Source: Bacteroidota bacterium (GTDB taxonomy: Bacteria; Bacteroidota; Bacteroidia; Bacteroidales; JAAUTT01). From it: DNA of 64,000 nt. The notes beneath the pieces are model-generated. The model did no database searches and had not been told where the DNA came from. It saw nothing but the letters and a program-made list of their open reading frames with translations. Positions 9,199-18,358 of this stretch are shown here, piece after piece (positions within the stretch are counted from its first letter, which is position 1; each line of letters starts with the position of its first letter). The stretch is from the NCBI GenBank assembly GCA_023429135.1, contig JAEYWD010000033.1, forward strand, positions 1-64,000. Reading direction: 5' to 3'. The translations under genes were made by a program, and so were the position numbers.

Positions 9199-9407
9199 TT
9201 TAATATATTTAAAAATGTTGACCTAAGAGAATTAATTAAATTTTAATATCAATTTTTAAGAAAACGCAAAATTAATCTTTTCTACCTAAAAAGAGACTCA
9301 ATCGAAAAGCTTTTGTTATAAAAAAAACAGTAAACAGTTTGGTGTTGAAAATGAAATAATTAAATCATAAATTTAAATCGCGATTAATAATCCGAAGCAT
9401 GGTAACT

Positions 9408-12400
9408 TTATTTCACCACTTTCAACTCCACCCTCCGGTTTAACCCTCTGCCTTCCTCCGTCGTGTTAGTAGCAACCGGCATCTTTTCACCAAAAAACTT
9501 AACAGACAGCTTTTCTTTGGGAGCTCCGTTTTTAACTAGATAATTTATGACAGCAGAGGCTCTGGCTTTGGATAGATTAAGGTTGTAAGCTTCAGTTCCT
9601 ACATCGTCAGTATGACCATGGATTTCGAAGGTATGCTGTGGATATTTCTGTATTAACTCGAGAAGTCTCTTCAGATCGGTTTGAGAACCTGGCAGGAGAG
9701 TGGCTTTGTCGAATTCAAAAAAGATACAGTTAAACCGGATAGTAGCTCCCGGTTTTATTTCGGTGAGATAAATATCCCGGTAAATTGTATCTGCTGGTAT
9801 TTTTTCACTCAGATCGATATTCAGACTTGTAGAGATATAATTTTCCTTTTCGGCAATAATTCCAAAGTTTCTGTCGGCAATAAGTTTTAATGAATACCGC
9901 CCATCGCTTTTTGTGGCCTGTTCTTCCATTATTCTGTCGGAACCCAGATCGGTCTTTTTTACAGTTGCCGCAACAGGGAGACTATCTGAACTGTTCCTGG
10001 TTATTCCGGTGAGGATAATTTCGCGTGGTGCCAGACCTTCTCCTTGCATGATAACTTTATTTTCGTCGTCCAGGGGCGAAAAAGTAAGGGTAGAGGTTGT
10101 TTTACCCCGGGTTACAGGGATAAAACGTATTTGAGCTTTCAGGGTGTCGTCGGGTGCCAGTTTGTATTCCTGGTCCTTTATTATTTTGAACTGATTTTCG
10201 TCCGGGCCACCATTCCTGACATTCCTGATGATCAGTATTTCTTTACTTTTATTAACTAGCACAGGTGCTAAGGTATCTTTATAATTGCCAACCCGGACTT
10301 TTCCAAAATCGAGATAATGAAGAAGAGGAAGAATTTTCTGTTCTATACCTTTTCCAATAATAACTGTGGAGAACGAGTCGGTAGCTGTATATGTTCTGAT
10401 GATGGCTCTACGTATTCCTATTTTGGCCGGTTGGAACCTGAATTCCTGGTCGAGCTGCGATTTTGCTTCCAGCCTGTGAGGAAAAATTTTGGCAACAACC
10501 TCGAATTCAGTATCATCCTCACCGGTAACCACAATGCGTCTGATGTTTAACGGATATTTGGTTGTATTCCAGGCGAATTTTTTGATATTAAGTTCTTTTA
10601 CACTGTTAACCTGTTGTTCGTTAAACCGGACGGTATCAATTACAGATGGTTTGGGCGATGCAATTGTAAACTGTCCTGATATCGCATCTTTCATCACCAG
10701 ATTTGTTGCCGGGGACCATATTTCAATTCTGTTATCGTCCATCAATGTTGCCAGTTGTAAGCTGGCTGGATTGATTACCAAATCACGTATTTTCCGGGAG
10801 AATTTGTCCATTACACCCAGAAAGGCTCCGGTTGATGTTTCGTAAATCTCTAGAGTGTTATTTAAAGTCAGGATATAGACTTTATATTCGTTTGCATCGA
10901 ATCGGGCAAGGCGGAAGGGTTTACCTCCTAATTTCAGAGTGAATTTTTTTTCAGTGAGATTGTAGATTAGGAGCGAGTCCTGTTGATTGAAGGCCAGGTA
11001 ATGCGATTGGGATGAAATCTCATAAGTTTTTGCACTAAGCAGGTTTGATGCGATTTTCCCAGTTGAGCTGTCAATTAATTTTTTATCGTTTGTAATGAAA
11101 AATTTACCACCACCAGTGAATTTCTGAAACTGAAGTTGTGAAATTCTGAAGAGTTCTTTCATTGTTTGAAGGTCTATCATACAAAGTCCCTGAGGGATTT
11201 TGACCAGAGCTTTGGTTCCGTCGGGCGAAATGCTAATACTGCTGATAGTTTCTTTCAACTGCATGGTAGCAATTAGTTTGGCAGAATCGGTATTGAACAG
11301 TCCAATCACATTCTTATCGGTGAGTGTAATTGTCAACTTCCCTTCAGCAGCGATGGCTGCCCATTTTATATCCGGTTGATTAAACAGAAATGCCTTGTTT
11401 TCGTACATTCCCGACCAGATTTTTGCATTTTTGGCCGGATCGATGGAAACATTCGCCGGAATTAGTACCTGCGATCCATCAGGCAAAATTAATGTACCGA
11501 AAACCTTTTTCCCTGTTTGCAGGATTCTTCCGGTGAGTCGGTTGTTTTGCAAGTCCCATACAAACGTTTCGTCTTTGAGGAAAAGATAAAGGAGGTTATT
11601 ATCGAGGCTTATTACAGCCTTTTTAGCATTGTAGCCACCGAGCGAAGTGATTATTTTTCCGGTTTGAACGTTCCATGTTTTAGCAAAACCGTTATTATCA
11701 GCGGTGATTATCCGTGAACCATCGGGGCTGTAACTCATATTTTCAATAGAAATATTGCTGCCCTCTGTAAAAGCTGAAATTTCGAGATTTTCATCTGCAA
11801 GTTTCAAAGGAGTGAGTTTAACCTGCACTTTTGAGCTTGTGTCGCTGGGAAGATGCCATAAATATTTCAGTTGACTGGCTTTTTCGATTGTTTTCCAATT
11901 GTCTTTTTCTTTCATCCGGTAGCTTATCTCAACAGGTTGTGTCTTTTTTACACCTTCCCAGATGATGCTCGTATCTTCGCCCACCGAAAAAATCTCTCCG
12001 CCCTTTGGAAACACAAGCTTAATCTGCTCTTCGCCCCCTGCAAGCAGGGTTACGCTGACTTCGGGGCATTCTTCGGTTTTTATCAAAAGTTTGTTTTCGT
12101 AGAGACCGGCTTCTGCTGCTGTGAATTTTATTTTTGAATTGAATGTTTCTTCGGGCTTCAACTTGATTGGAAATTTAATGCTGTCTGCAAGTTTAAATGG
12201 AGATTGAGGATCAACTTCGATCGATTTTACTGTTGCAGGAATATTTAACGGTGTCACTCTGAGGCCCTGCATTTGCTCCAGACCTACTTTTGCAGCGCCA
12301 AACTGAATCAGCGAAGGATTAGCTTCCAATTTCCCCGTTTTTTCCGCCGGAACATCATAATCGAATTCCAGGAGGGAACTTTTGTACTTAAACTGAACGG

Positions 12401-13247
12401 GTTTGGTGATTTCACAATTGAGTTTCGACAGCCACCGGATAGTTCCATAGTCGGTGCATTCCAGTTCCTTAAAAATTACTGAAGCTGCTTGCCGGAACTG
12501 ACTTTTTGTTCCAATTCTTTCAAACGATTTGCCATTGGTTTTTTCGGTAAGTGCATTCAAATCCTTTGGGATGGATAGAACTACATTCAACGCATACACT
12601 GTGGCCGACATTTTATTTGCCACAGAAGCAATTTTTTCTGTATCGGTGGCTCCCAAACCATCGGTAACAAAAACCACCACCTTCTTGTTTTTTGCGCCTT
12701 CACCAATGGCAAGAGCTCCCTGATAAGGATTCAGGAATGCATTGTCGAAATTTGTGCCGTTGATGTTTTGCAGACGATTTAAAGCGGAGATGAGTCTGTT
12801 TTTGCTTTGGGTGAAATCGGTGTAAACGTAAGACTCATCACTAAAACAGGCAATTGCCACTTCAGAGGTTTCTAAAGGGATTTGATCAATAAAATCAACC
12901 AGACCTTCTTTAACAAGATCTAGTCTTTTTCCCTGCATGGATAAAGAAATATCAATCATAATTACAACCGAAACAGGCTGGTAATTATGTTTGGGATTTA
13001 TAACCTCAAGAATTTTATTTTGATGATTATTTTCGGAAATTGAAAAATCTTCGATAGTGGAGTTATATATCTTCATTCCCTCCGTGGTGGTTGCTACAAA
13101 GCCAGCTTCAATTTCGGGATAATTGTCGGTGTTGAGATAAGTGATTCTGATGTTTTGAGCGTTCAGAATTATGGGAAAAAGGCTTATAACAAAGGCAGGA
13201 ATTGCATTTTTGATCAGGTTGAAAACAGACACCTGTTTAAGATTCAT
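9408..13247 (-). CDS. VWA / beta-propeller / OmpA-domain outer-membrane protein
   Basis: A 1279-residue envelope protein. A hydrophobic signal ends in ISLFPIILNAQ near residue 31. A von Willebrand A domain (about 90-260) carries the MIDAS motif D99-x-S-x-S (MIDISLSM) and VFVTDG. It is followed by an Ig/ASPM-like stretch, a WD-like propeller at about 490-860 (SPDGSRIITADNNGFAKTWN, SISPDGTKALVK), two more Ig-like domains, and a carboxypeptidase-regulatory-like domain near 1070-1140. The OmpA peptidoglycan-binding domain is at 1160-1279 (FFEFDKATL, IHGHTDDVGTEAYNLNLSKARA, GRGLNRRVEL). It is probably periplasmic-facing and tethered to the wall. No operon partner is evident. Confidence 0.88.
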   Translation of the reverse strand: MNLKQVSVFNLIKNAIPAFVISLFPIILNAQNIRITYLNTDNYPEIEAGFVATTTEGMKIYNSTIEDFSISENNHQNKILEVINPKHNYQPVSVVIMIDISLSMQGKRLDLVKEGLVDFIDQIPLETSEVAIACFSDESYVYTDFTQSKNRLISALNRLQNINGTNFDNAFLNPYQGALAIGEGAKNKKVVVFVTDGLGATDTEKIASVANKMSATVYALNVVLSIPKDLNALTEKTNGKSFERIGTKSQFRQAASVIFKELECTDYGTIRWLSKLNCEITKPVQFKYKSSLLEFDYDVPAEKTGKLEANPSLIQFGAAKVGLEQMQGLRVTPLNIPATVKSIEVDPQSPFKLADSIKFPIKLKPEETFNSKIKFTAAEAGLYENKLLIKTEECPEVSVTLLAGGEEQIKLVFPKGGEIFSVGEDTSIIWEGVKKTQPVEISYRMKEKDNWKTIEKASQLKYLWHLPSDTSSKVQVKLTPLKLADENLEISAFTEGSNISIENMSYSPDGSRIITADNNGFAKTWNVQTGKIITSLGGYNAKKAVISLDNNLLYLFLKDETFVWDLQNNRLTGRILQTGKKVFGTLILPDGSQVLIPANVSIDPAKNAKIWSGMYENKAFLFNQPDIKWAAIAAEGKLTITLTDKNVIGLFNTDSAKLIATMQLKETISSISISPDGTKALVKIPQGLCMIDLQTMKELFRISQLQFQKFTGGGKFFITNDKKLIDSSTGKIASNLLSAKTYEISSQSHYLAFNQQDSLLIYNLTEKKFTLKLGGKPFRLARFDANEYKVYILTLNNTLEIYETSTGAFLGVMDKFSRKIRDLVINPASLQLATLMDDNRIEIWSPATNLVMKDAISGQFTIASPKPSVIDTVRFNEQQVNSVKELNIKKFAWNTTKYPLNIRRIVVTGEDDTEFEVVAKIFPHRLEAKSQLDQEFRFQPAKIGIRRAIIRTYTATDSFSTVIIGKGIEQKILPLLHYLDFGKVRVGNYKDTLAPVLVNKSKEILIIRNVRNGGPDENQFKIIKDQEYKLAPDDTLKAQIRFIPVTRGKTTSTLTFSPLDDENKVIMQGEGLAPREIILTGITRNSSDSLPVAATVKKTDLGSDRIMEEQATKSDGRYSLKLIADRNFGIIAEKENYISTSLNIDLSEKIPADTIYRDIYLTEIKPGATIRFNCIFFEFDKATLLPGSQTDLKRLLELIQKYPQHTFEIHGHTDDVGTEAYNLNLSKARASAVINYLVKNGAPKEKLSVKFFGEKMPVATNTTEEGRGLNRRVELKVVK

Positions 13248-13566
13248 GAAGATAGGTTGTAAATGGTTAAGAACCTTAAATTAACGCTTTTTTGGTTGAG
13301 AAATTTTGTTTAGGGGAAATCTTTTTGAAATTCATCAGTAAACAACAGAATAGAATTGCAATTCATTATTGTCACTTAATGCAACCTCTACAAGTTTGTA
13401 CGGAAATGACTATCTGGCTATTCTACAATCATGTAACGCCTACAGCGTTATTAGCCCAAAATTATATTCCGAAAACTATCATAGTGATTACAACCACTAA
13501 AGAATTTTTCTCCGCGACCTTTGCGCCTTCTCTGCGTTCTCTGCCTCCTTCTTTAAACAAAAAAAA
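13248..13566. other. Intergenic region with a CTCTGCG-type low-complexity patch
   Basis: This non-coding stretch lies between two minus-strand genes. At 13506-13553 it carries repeated TTCTCTGCG/CTTTGCG words (CGCGACCTTTGCGCCTTCTC), a low-complexity patch that looks like a dispersed intergenic repeat. The remainder is AT-rich; the promoter of the 13247 gene should be here, but no clear box is seen. Confidence 0.4.
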
Positions 13567-13585
13567 GCGCAGCTTTAAGCCGCGC
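13567..13585 (-). terminator. Intrinsic terminator after the CHRD lipoprotein gene
   Basis: GCGC-A-GCTT-T-AAGC-C-GCGC hairpin. The plus strand to its left is a run of A, so the minus-strand transcript ends in U. It begins about 30 bp past the stop of the 13617 gene. Confidence 0.75.
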
Positions 13586-13616
13586 CTTCATCTTGATAAT
13601 CGGAAATTTAAAAAAG

Positions 13617-14453
13617 TTATCTTATCTGCCCTCGGAGTAACTCGTTAGCAATCTGCTGACTGTTTACCGAAACATATACTTCCATATTTTGCAGGAAGTT
13701 TGCTTGCGACGAAGTCAGCTTCAGGCTTTTCGCTGTGTTGTAATCGGCCGATCCACTATAAAGCGGAATAACAACAGGCCCAACAATTCCTGTCTGGCCT
13801 ACATTTATCTGCGCTGCAGTCAGGATATCGCCTGTGGTTAGGTTATTCACCGAAACTTTATAATGCAGGGTCGAATCCTTTGTCATCCTCAGAATGGCAG
13901 TTCCGGTTTCGGGCCGGAGGGTGTTAGTCATAGGTGTTAAATCTACATTCTGGGCAAAAATCATTTCCTTATCAATTTCACCTCTTAAAAGTCCTAACGG
14001 AAGCTTTGTAGAATGTATGTTTACGTAAAAATTACCACCATCTTTCACAGCAGCAAATTGACTTGCATTAAGTTTTAAAGTGCCCGATGCGCTGGTTCCC
14101 TGGAATTTTACCGAGCTGTTATCAACAAGGGTGATAATAGGAGGGCCCGATTCTACCGGACTTCCAGTATGAATATGTGCCATGGTCAACTGATCGGTGG
14201 CATCAAAATTAGAAACGGTAAGATTGAATGACAGCGAGCTGTCCTTCATCAGCTTCAGGTTGGCGGTCCCTTTTTCATTCCGGTTCATCACCGTTGGAAT
14301 TTCTTGCTTGGTGTCCATCTTAATATTACGCTCTTTTACAAGGTTATCATCTCCGTCATCGTCATTACAGGAGATTGAAAATGCCATTAGCAGCGCCAAG
14401 CCGAATACTGCTAAGAAATTTTTTGAGCGTTTAAATTTAGGTGTGTGTGTCAT
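13617..14453 (-). CDS. CHRD-domain lipoprotein
   Basis: 278 residues. The N-terminus is a lipoprotein signal with lipobox FSISC at about residues 25-29, followed by an acidic NDDDGDDN linker. Two CHRD domains follow (about 50-155 and 160-278), recognisable by TMAHIHTGSPVESGPPIITL, the closing GLLRGEI of the first, and ELLRGQI at the end of the second. CHRD domains were named in chordin; in bacteria they occur in surface lipoproteins and the ligand is unknown. The gene has its own terminator and follows a 36-residue gene on the same strand. Confidence 0.85.
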   Translation of the reverse strand: MTHTPKFKRSKNFLAVFGLALLMAFSISCNDDDGDDNLVKERNIKMDTKQEIPTVMNRNEKGTANLKLMKDSSLSFNLTVSNFDATDQLTMAHIHTGSPVESGPPIITLVDNSSVKFQGTSASGTLKLNASQFAAVKDGGNFYVNIHSTKLPLGLLRGEIDKEMIFAQNVDLTPMTNTLRPETGTAILRMTKDSTLHYKVSVNNLTTGDILTAAQINVGQTGIVGPVVIPLYSGSADYNTAKSLKLTSSQANFLQNMEVYVSVNSQQIANELLRGQIR

Positions 14454-14505
14454 AATTCTGATTTTTAAAGATTTAGATTAAATATAATAGGGTGACAACA
14501 AAAAA

Positions 14506-14546
14506 GAGGTTGTCTCAGTCCTGGCGGACTTTATCGAGACAACCTC
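14506..14546 (-). terminator. Long nested terminator hairpin
   Basis: Perfect 11-bp arms GAGGTTGTCTC and GAGACAACCTC enclose a second perfect stem-loop AGTCC-TGGC-GGACT. On the minus strand it is followed by six U. It ends the transcript of the small gene at 14573-14683 and insulates the CHRD gene. Confidence 0.8.
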
Positions 14547-14572
14547 ATTCAACCATGAAAACATTTATTTAA

Positions 14573-14683
14573 CTATTTGTTATTGCCTTTTAACTCATCA
14601 TTTTTGGTGTTCTTCTGAGAACTACTCATATTGCCTCTTTCCTTATTGGTGTGGCCTTTCTGAGTGCTTTTTGTGTTTGCCAT
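14573..14683 (-). CDS. Small hydrophilic protein, 36 residues
   Basis: ATG at 14683 to TAG at 14573 encodes 36 residues starting MANTKSTQKGHTNKERGN and ending KGNNK. It is very polar and rich in K, N, S, T and G, without any hydrophobic core, so it is probably disordered, like small stress-related peptides. Support for a real gene is the complete frame followed 27 bp later by a strong intrinsic terminator on the same strand. Function is unknown; it could also be a leader of an untranslated RNA. Confidence 0.5.
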   Translation of the reverse strand: MANTKSTQKGHTNKERGNMSSSQKNTKNDELKGNNK

Positions 14684-15005
14684 AATTTCAAATTTAATGG
14701 GTTACATCAGGTATCACTTCAAATCCGTGCCAATTGGTAAGTGTTTGATTTTATGTACTGTGCGTTTTTTGACAAATCTACCCTGGGGTTATTATTGGTC
14801 ATAATTGGGGTAACGAATCCACAGAAAAACTGATGTTCCTAGTGGCTTGGAGACCTCGACACAAAAGAGAAAGCAAAGGCACAAAAACACAAAAAATTCA
14901 CTAAAAGAAAAACGTTCATAATCCTGAGAGTTGCAGAATCATTGAAGGAATTGAAATTATTTTTATATTACACCTTTTCTGAACGACGATAATTTAATCA
15001 AATAT
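14684..15005. other. Divergent intergenic region, no gene seen
   Basis: Promoter region between the small minus-strand gene and the helicase. It contains an A-rich patch with repeated GCACAAAA words near 14860-14900. No coding frame, RNA gene or clear promoter box was recognised. Confidence 0.35.
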
Positions 15006-17252
15006 ATGAGCCATTACGATTGGGAAAGAGATGATGAAAAGGATGAGGATGCGGAAAAACCGGCTCTTTTTAGCTCCGACGATGAACTTCCTCCCTTCCT
15101 GCAGGAGAAGGAAGATCTGCTGAATAGTTTTCTGAGCAATATTGTTGTCAGCAAAACTCCACCGAAACCAGTAATACCTGAAGATTACAATAATTTGCAG
15201 CATATTTCGCCCGATGTGTATTCGGCTTTAGCCATGCCAACGCATCTTGAGCAGAAAATAATACAACTGCGAAAGATTACCGATGCTATTGAAAAGAAGA
15301 ATATCGACCTGAAGGCGCTATCGACACTCGATTTTTCCAAATTCAAGGTAAAATACGATAAATGTCTCAATCCGGCCCAGCTTGCCGGAGCGGTGCTTAC
15401 CGAAAAACCAATTCTTTGCATTGCTGGTGCCGGTAGTGGAAAAACAAGGGTAATAGTACACCGGGTTTCGTACCTCATCGAGAAAGGTGTGGATCCTCAG
15501 TCCATTCTGCTGCTTACCTTCACTCGCAAAGCTGCCAACGAAATGCTGCAAAGGGTTGAAACCCTGCTGAAAGATAAAAACGTTTCGAAAGTTACCGGCG
15601 GAACTTTCCATTCCTTTGCAAGCTTTGTGCTTCGGAAGTACGGCAATATGCTGCAACTTCCGCCAAATTTCACTATTATCGACAATGGCGATTCCGAAGA
15701 TATCATCGACCTTATCCGGTCCGAACTTAAATTTAACAGCAAGGACAAGCGTTTCCCGAAGAAGGGCCGCATTTACGATATCATTTCCTATTCGCGCAAC
15801 AAGAAAAGCACGGTTTCAGAAATCATTAAAAAACAATACAGCGGTCTGGAAGAATACATTCAGGCTATTGAATTAATTTATTCGGGCTATACAAGGTATA
15901 AAAAGATTAGCCAGATTTTCGATTTCGACGACCTGATGGATGTTTTAAACGAATCGCTTAAAAATAACCAGCGATTCCGCGAAGTCATGCAAAATGCCTT
16001 CCAATATGTGATGGTCGACGAGTTTCAGGATACCAACGTGGTGCAGAATGAAATTGTAAACCAGATTGCCGCAAAGCATCGCCGTATTATGGTGGTGGGC
16101 GACGATTCGCAAAGTATTTATGCTTTCCGCGGCGCTGAGTACGAAAATATTCTACGTTTTCCCGAAATTTATCCCGATTGCCTGGTGGTCAAAATCGAGG
16201 AAAACTACCGCAGCAACCAGCATATTTTGGATTTCACAAACAGTATTATCGACAACGCTGTGGTGGGTTACCGTAAAAAGCTTTTCACCAAAAATAAGAA
16301 TAAGCATCTGCCGGTTATAAAACGTACCTATAACCAGGAAGACGAGGCCGTGTTTATTGTCGACCGCATAATGGAACTCAGCGAGCAAGGAGTTGCCCTG
16401 GATCAGATGGCAATCCTCAACCGCGCCGACTGGCACAACCGTTATATTCAGGCCGAGTTGAACAAGCGGGGAATACCTTATGTAGTTGTTGGAGGCTTCA
16501 AATTTAACGAGCGTATGCATATCCGCGACATGGTGGCATATTTACGCCTCACGTTTAATCCGGCCGATGCTGTTTCGTGGCACCGTGTTCTAAAGTATAT
16601 AGGCGGAATTGGTCAGGTTACGGCCAGTAGTCTTATTGCAACCCTTCAACGGTCGAGTAACTTTGAATTCGAAGCCTTTAAGCAGCGAAAGTTTTATCTG
16701 GAGTTGCTCGAATTGGGTAAAATGCTGTCGAAAGCCAGTCAGCCAGAGTTTACGCTTACCCAGAAGATTGAAATCATCCGCGACTATTATGCACCACTGT
16801 TAAAAGCCAGAGAAGAGGATTATCTCACCCGTATGCAGGATGTGGAAGTACTTCTCGATTTATCGCGCAAATACCGCAACCTTGATAACTTTCTAAGCGA
16901 TTTCGCACTTGATCCGCCTTCGAACCGAATGGCCGATCAGTCGCGTCCATTTATCAACGAAGGGGAGGAGGCTGGAAAGTTAACCATCAGCACGGTTCAT
17001 TCGGCCAAGGGATTGGAATGGTATGCTGTTTTTATTCCTCATGCACTCGATGGAATGTTTCCCTCGAACAGAGCTGTGAATGTTGAGGATATGGAAGAAG
17101 AGCGCCGCTTGTTTTACGTGGCTTGCAGCAGGGCCAAGGAAGAACTTTATATAACTTTCCCGCGCAATGTATTTGCCTACGATGCATTTTTTCATTTACC
17201 TTCGCGATTTTTAATCGGCATCGAAAGGGAAAAGTATATCTTTGAACATTAA
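15006..17252 (+). CDS. UvrD/PcrA-type ATP-dependent DNA helicase
   Basis: A 748-residue superfamily 1A 3'-5' helicase. It has motif I AGAGSGKTRVIVHR, motif Ia LTFTRKAANEM, motif II VDEFQDTN, motif III VVGDDSQSIYAFRGA, motif IV ENYRSNQ, motif V STVHSAKGLEW and motif VI RRLFYVACSRAKEEL, all intact. About 100 residues precede the helicase core, an acidic tail (DWERDDEKDEDAEK) and a helical stretch, longer than in E. coli UvrD. It is likely used in repair or removal of replication blocks. It heads a plus-strand run, with DUF3788 starting 12 bp downstream. Confidence 0.93.
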   Translation: MSHYDWERDDEKDEDAEKPALFSSDDELPPFLQEKEDLLNSFLSNIVVSKTPPKPVIPEDYNNLQHISPDVYSALAMPTHLEQKIIQLRKITDAIEKKNIDLKALSTLDFSKFKVKYDKCLNPAQLAGAVLTEKPILCIAGAGSGKTRVIVHRVSYLIEKGVDPQSILLLTFTRKAANEMLQRVETLLKDKNVSKVTGGTFHSFASFVLRKYGNMLQLPPNFTIIDNGDSEDIIDLIRSELKFNSKDKRFPKKGRIYDIISYSRNKKSTVSEIIKKQYSGLEEYIQAIELIYSGYTRYKKISQIFDFDDLMDVLNESLKNNQRFREVMQNAFQYVMVDEFQDTNVVQNEIVNQIAAKHRRIMVVGDDSQSIYAFRGAEYENILRFPEIYPDCLVVKIEENYRSNQHILDFTNSIIDNAVVGYRKKLFTKNKNKHLPVIKRTYNQEDEAVFIVDRIMELSEQGVALDQMAILNRADWHNRYIQAELNKRGIPYVVVGGFKFNERMHIRDMVAYLRLTFNPADAVSWHRVLKYIGGIGQVTASSLIATLQRSSNFEFEAFKQRKFYLELLELGKMLSKASQPEFTLTQKIEIIRDYYAPLLKAREEDYLTRMQDVEVLLDLSRKYRNLDNFLSDFALDPPSNRMADQSRPFINEGEEAGKLTISTVHSAKGLEWYAVFIPHALDGMFPSNRAVNVEDMEEERRLFYVACSRAKEELYITFPRNVFAYDAFFHLPSRFLIGIEREKYIFEH

Positions 17253-17264
17253 TTCATTAAATAT

Positions 17265-17684
17265 ATGGCAACCATCGTTTTAAATGATCAATCGGTTCAT
17301 CCCAGTGATGAAATTGTTTTTTCTTTTATTGGAGAAAATAAAGTTTTGTGGAAAATGCTTCATCAGAAACTTAATGAGGAGCATAAAGATATTTCGACAG
17401 AATGGAGATATTATAACGATGGAAAAAGTTGGTTATACCGTGGCCTGAAAAAGGATAAGGTTGTATTTTGGGTTGGGGTTTTTCAGGACTATTTCAATGT
17501 TACCTTTTATTTAAGCAAAAAGGCCGAAGAGCTCATCGCAAACAGCGAATTGCCTGTTAAAATGAAACAGGATTTTGAAGATACAAAAGATCAGAAATTT
17601 AGGGCTATACAGGTAGCCGTTTCAAATGAAACCGATATTGAAAATATTCTGAAGCTTATTAAAATCAAGCTGAAGGTTAAATAG
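17265..17684 (+). CDS. DUF3788 family protein
   Basis: 139 residues, soluble. Pattern SFIGENKVLWKMLHQKL, then STEWRYYNDGKSWLYRGL and VVFWVGVFQDYFNVTFYLSKKAEEL matches the DUF3788 family, small proteins of unknown function related in fold to YdhG/DUF1801-type proteins. It follows the helicase by 12 bp and precedes the HAD phosphatase by 7 bp, so it is co-transcribed, but this does not reveal a role. Confidence 0.75.
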   Translation: MATIVLNDQSVHPSDEIVFSFIGENKVLWKMLHQKLNEEHKDISTEWRYYNDGKSWLYRGLKKDKVVFWVGVFQDYFNVTFYLSKKAEELIANSELPVKMKQDFEDTKDQKFRAIQVAVSNETDIENILKLIKIKLKVK

Positions 17685-17691
17685 GAGATAA

Positions 17692-18357
17692 ATGATAGGT
17701 GCGGTAATTTTTGACATGGACGGGGTGATTATCGACTCGGAACCTTTATGGGTCGAAGCGCAGAAGGAGATATTTACTGATCTGGGTGTTGAGTATAGTG
17801 AAGAACTAGCCACCAAAACTGTTGGCATAGGCACCTATGACACCATCGATTTCTGGTACCGTCAGAAACAATGGGAGGGTGTAAGCTTCCAGGAAGTTGA
17901 AGAAAGAATTCTGGCCAACATGCGGGTTCTTATCCGTGAAAAGGGAAAGATGATGAACGGTTTGAAAGAAGTTCTCGAATATTTCAGGTCAAAAGGTTTG
18001 AAAATAGCTTTGGCTTCTGGTTCGCCGCTTTCTATTATCAACCAGGTGGTAGATCAGCTTAAAATTCGCGATTATTTTGAAGTAATTCACAGCATCGACT
18101 TTGAAGAATATGGAAAACCGCACCCGGCTATATTTCTCTCGGTTTCCCGCAAATTTGAAGTTGAGCCTTTAAAATGTCTCGTAATTGAAGACTCATTCAA
18201 TGGCCTTATTGCAGCCAAAGCAGCCCGGATGAAAGCTGTGGCATATCTCCCGAACGGTGAATTTAATAATACCCGGTTCGACTTCGCCGACCTAAAGCTG
18301 AAGTCGTTTACCGAGTTTAATGATACATATTTTAATTATCTACAAAATCTGATTTAA
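17692..18357 (+). CDS. HAD-superfamily sugar-phosphate phosphatase (YniC/HxpB-like)
   Basis: 221 residues, subfamily IA. Motif I DMDGVIIDSEPLW gives the nucleophile D8 and acid D10; motif II is SGSP, motif III the lysine in YGKPHP, and motif IV IEDSFNG. A four-helix cap lies at about 15-85. The sequence is closest in feel to hexitol/2-deoxyglucose-6-phosphate phosphatases and beta-phosphoglucomutases; substrate is inferred only. The downstream homoserine kinase start (18359) abuts its stop, so translation is probably coupled. Confidence 0.85.
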   Translation: MIGAVIFDMDGVIIDSEPLWVEAQKEIFTDLGVEYSEELATKTVGIGTYDTIDFWYRQKQWEGVSFQEVEERILANMRVLIREKGKMMNGLKEVLEYFRSKGLKIALASGSPLSIINQVVDQLKIRDYFEVIHSIDFEEYGKPHPAIFLSVSRKFEVEPLKCLVIEDSFNGLIAAKAARMKAVAYLPNGEFNNTRFDFADLKLKSFTEFNDTYFNYLQNLI

Positions 18358-18358
18358 A

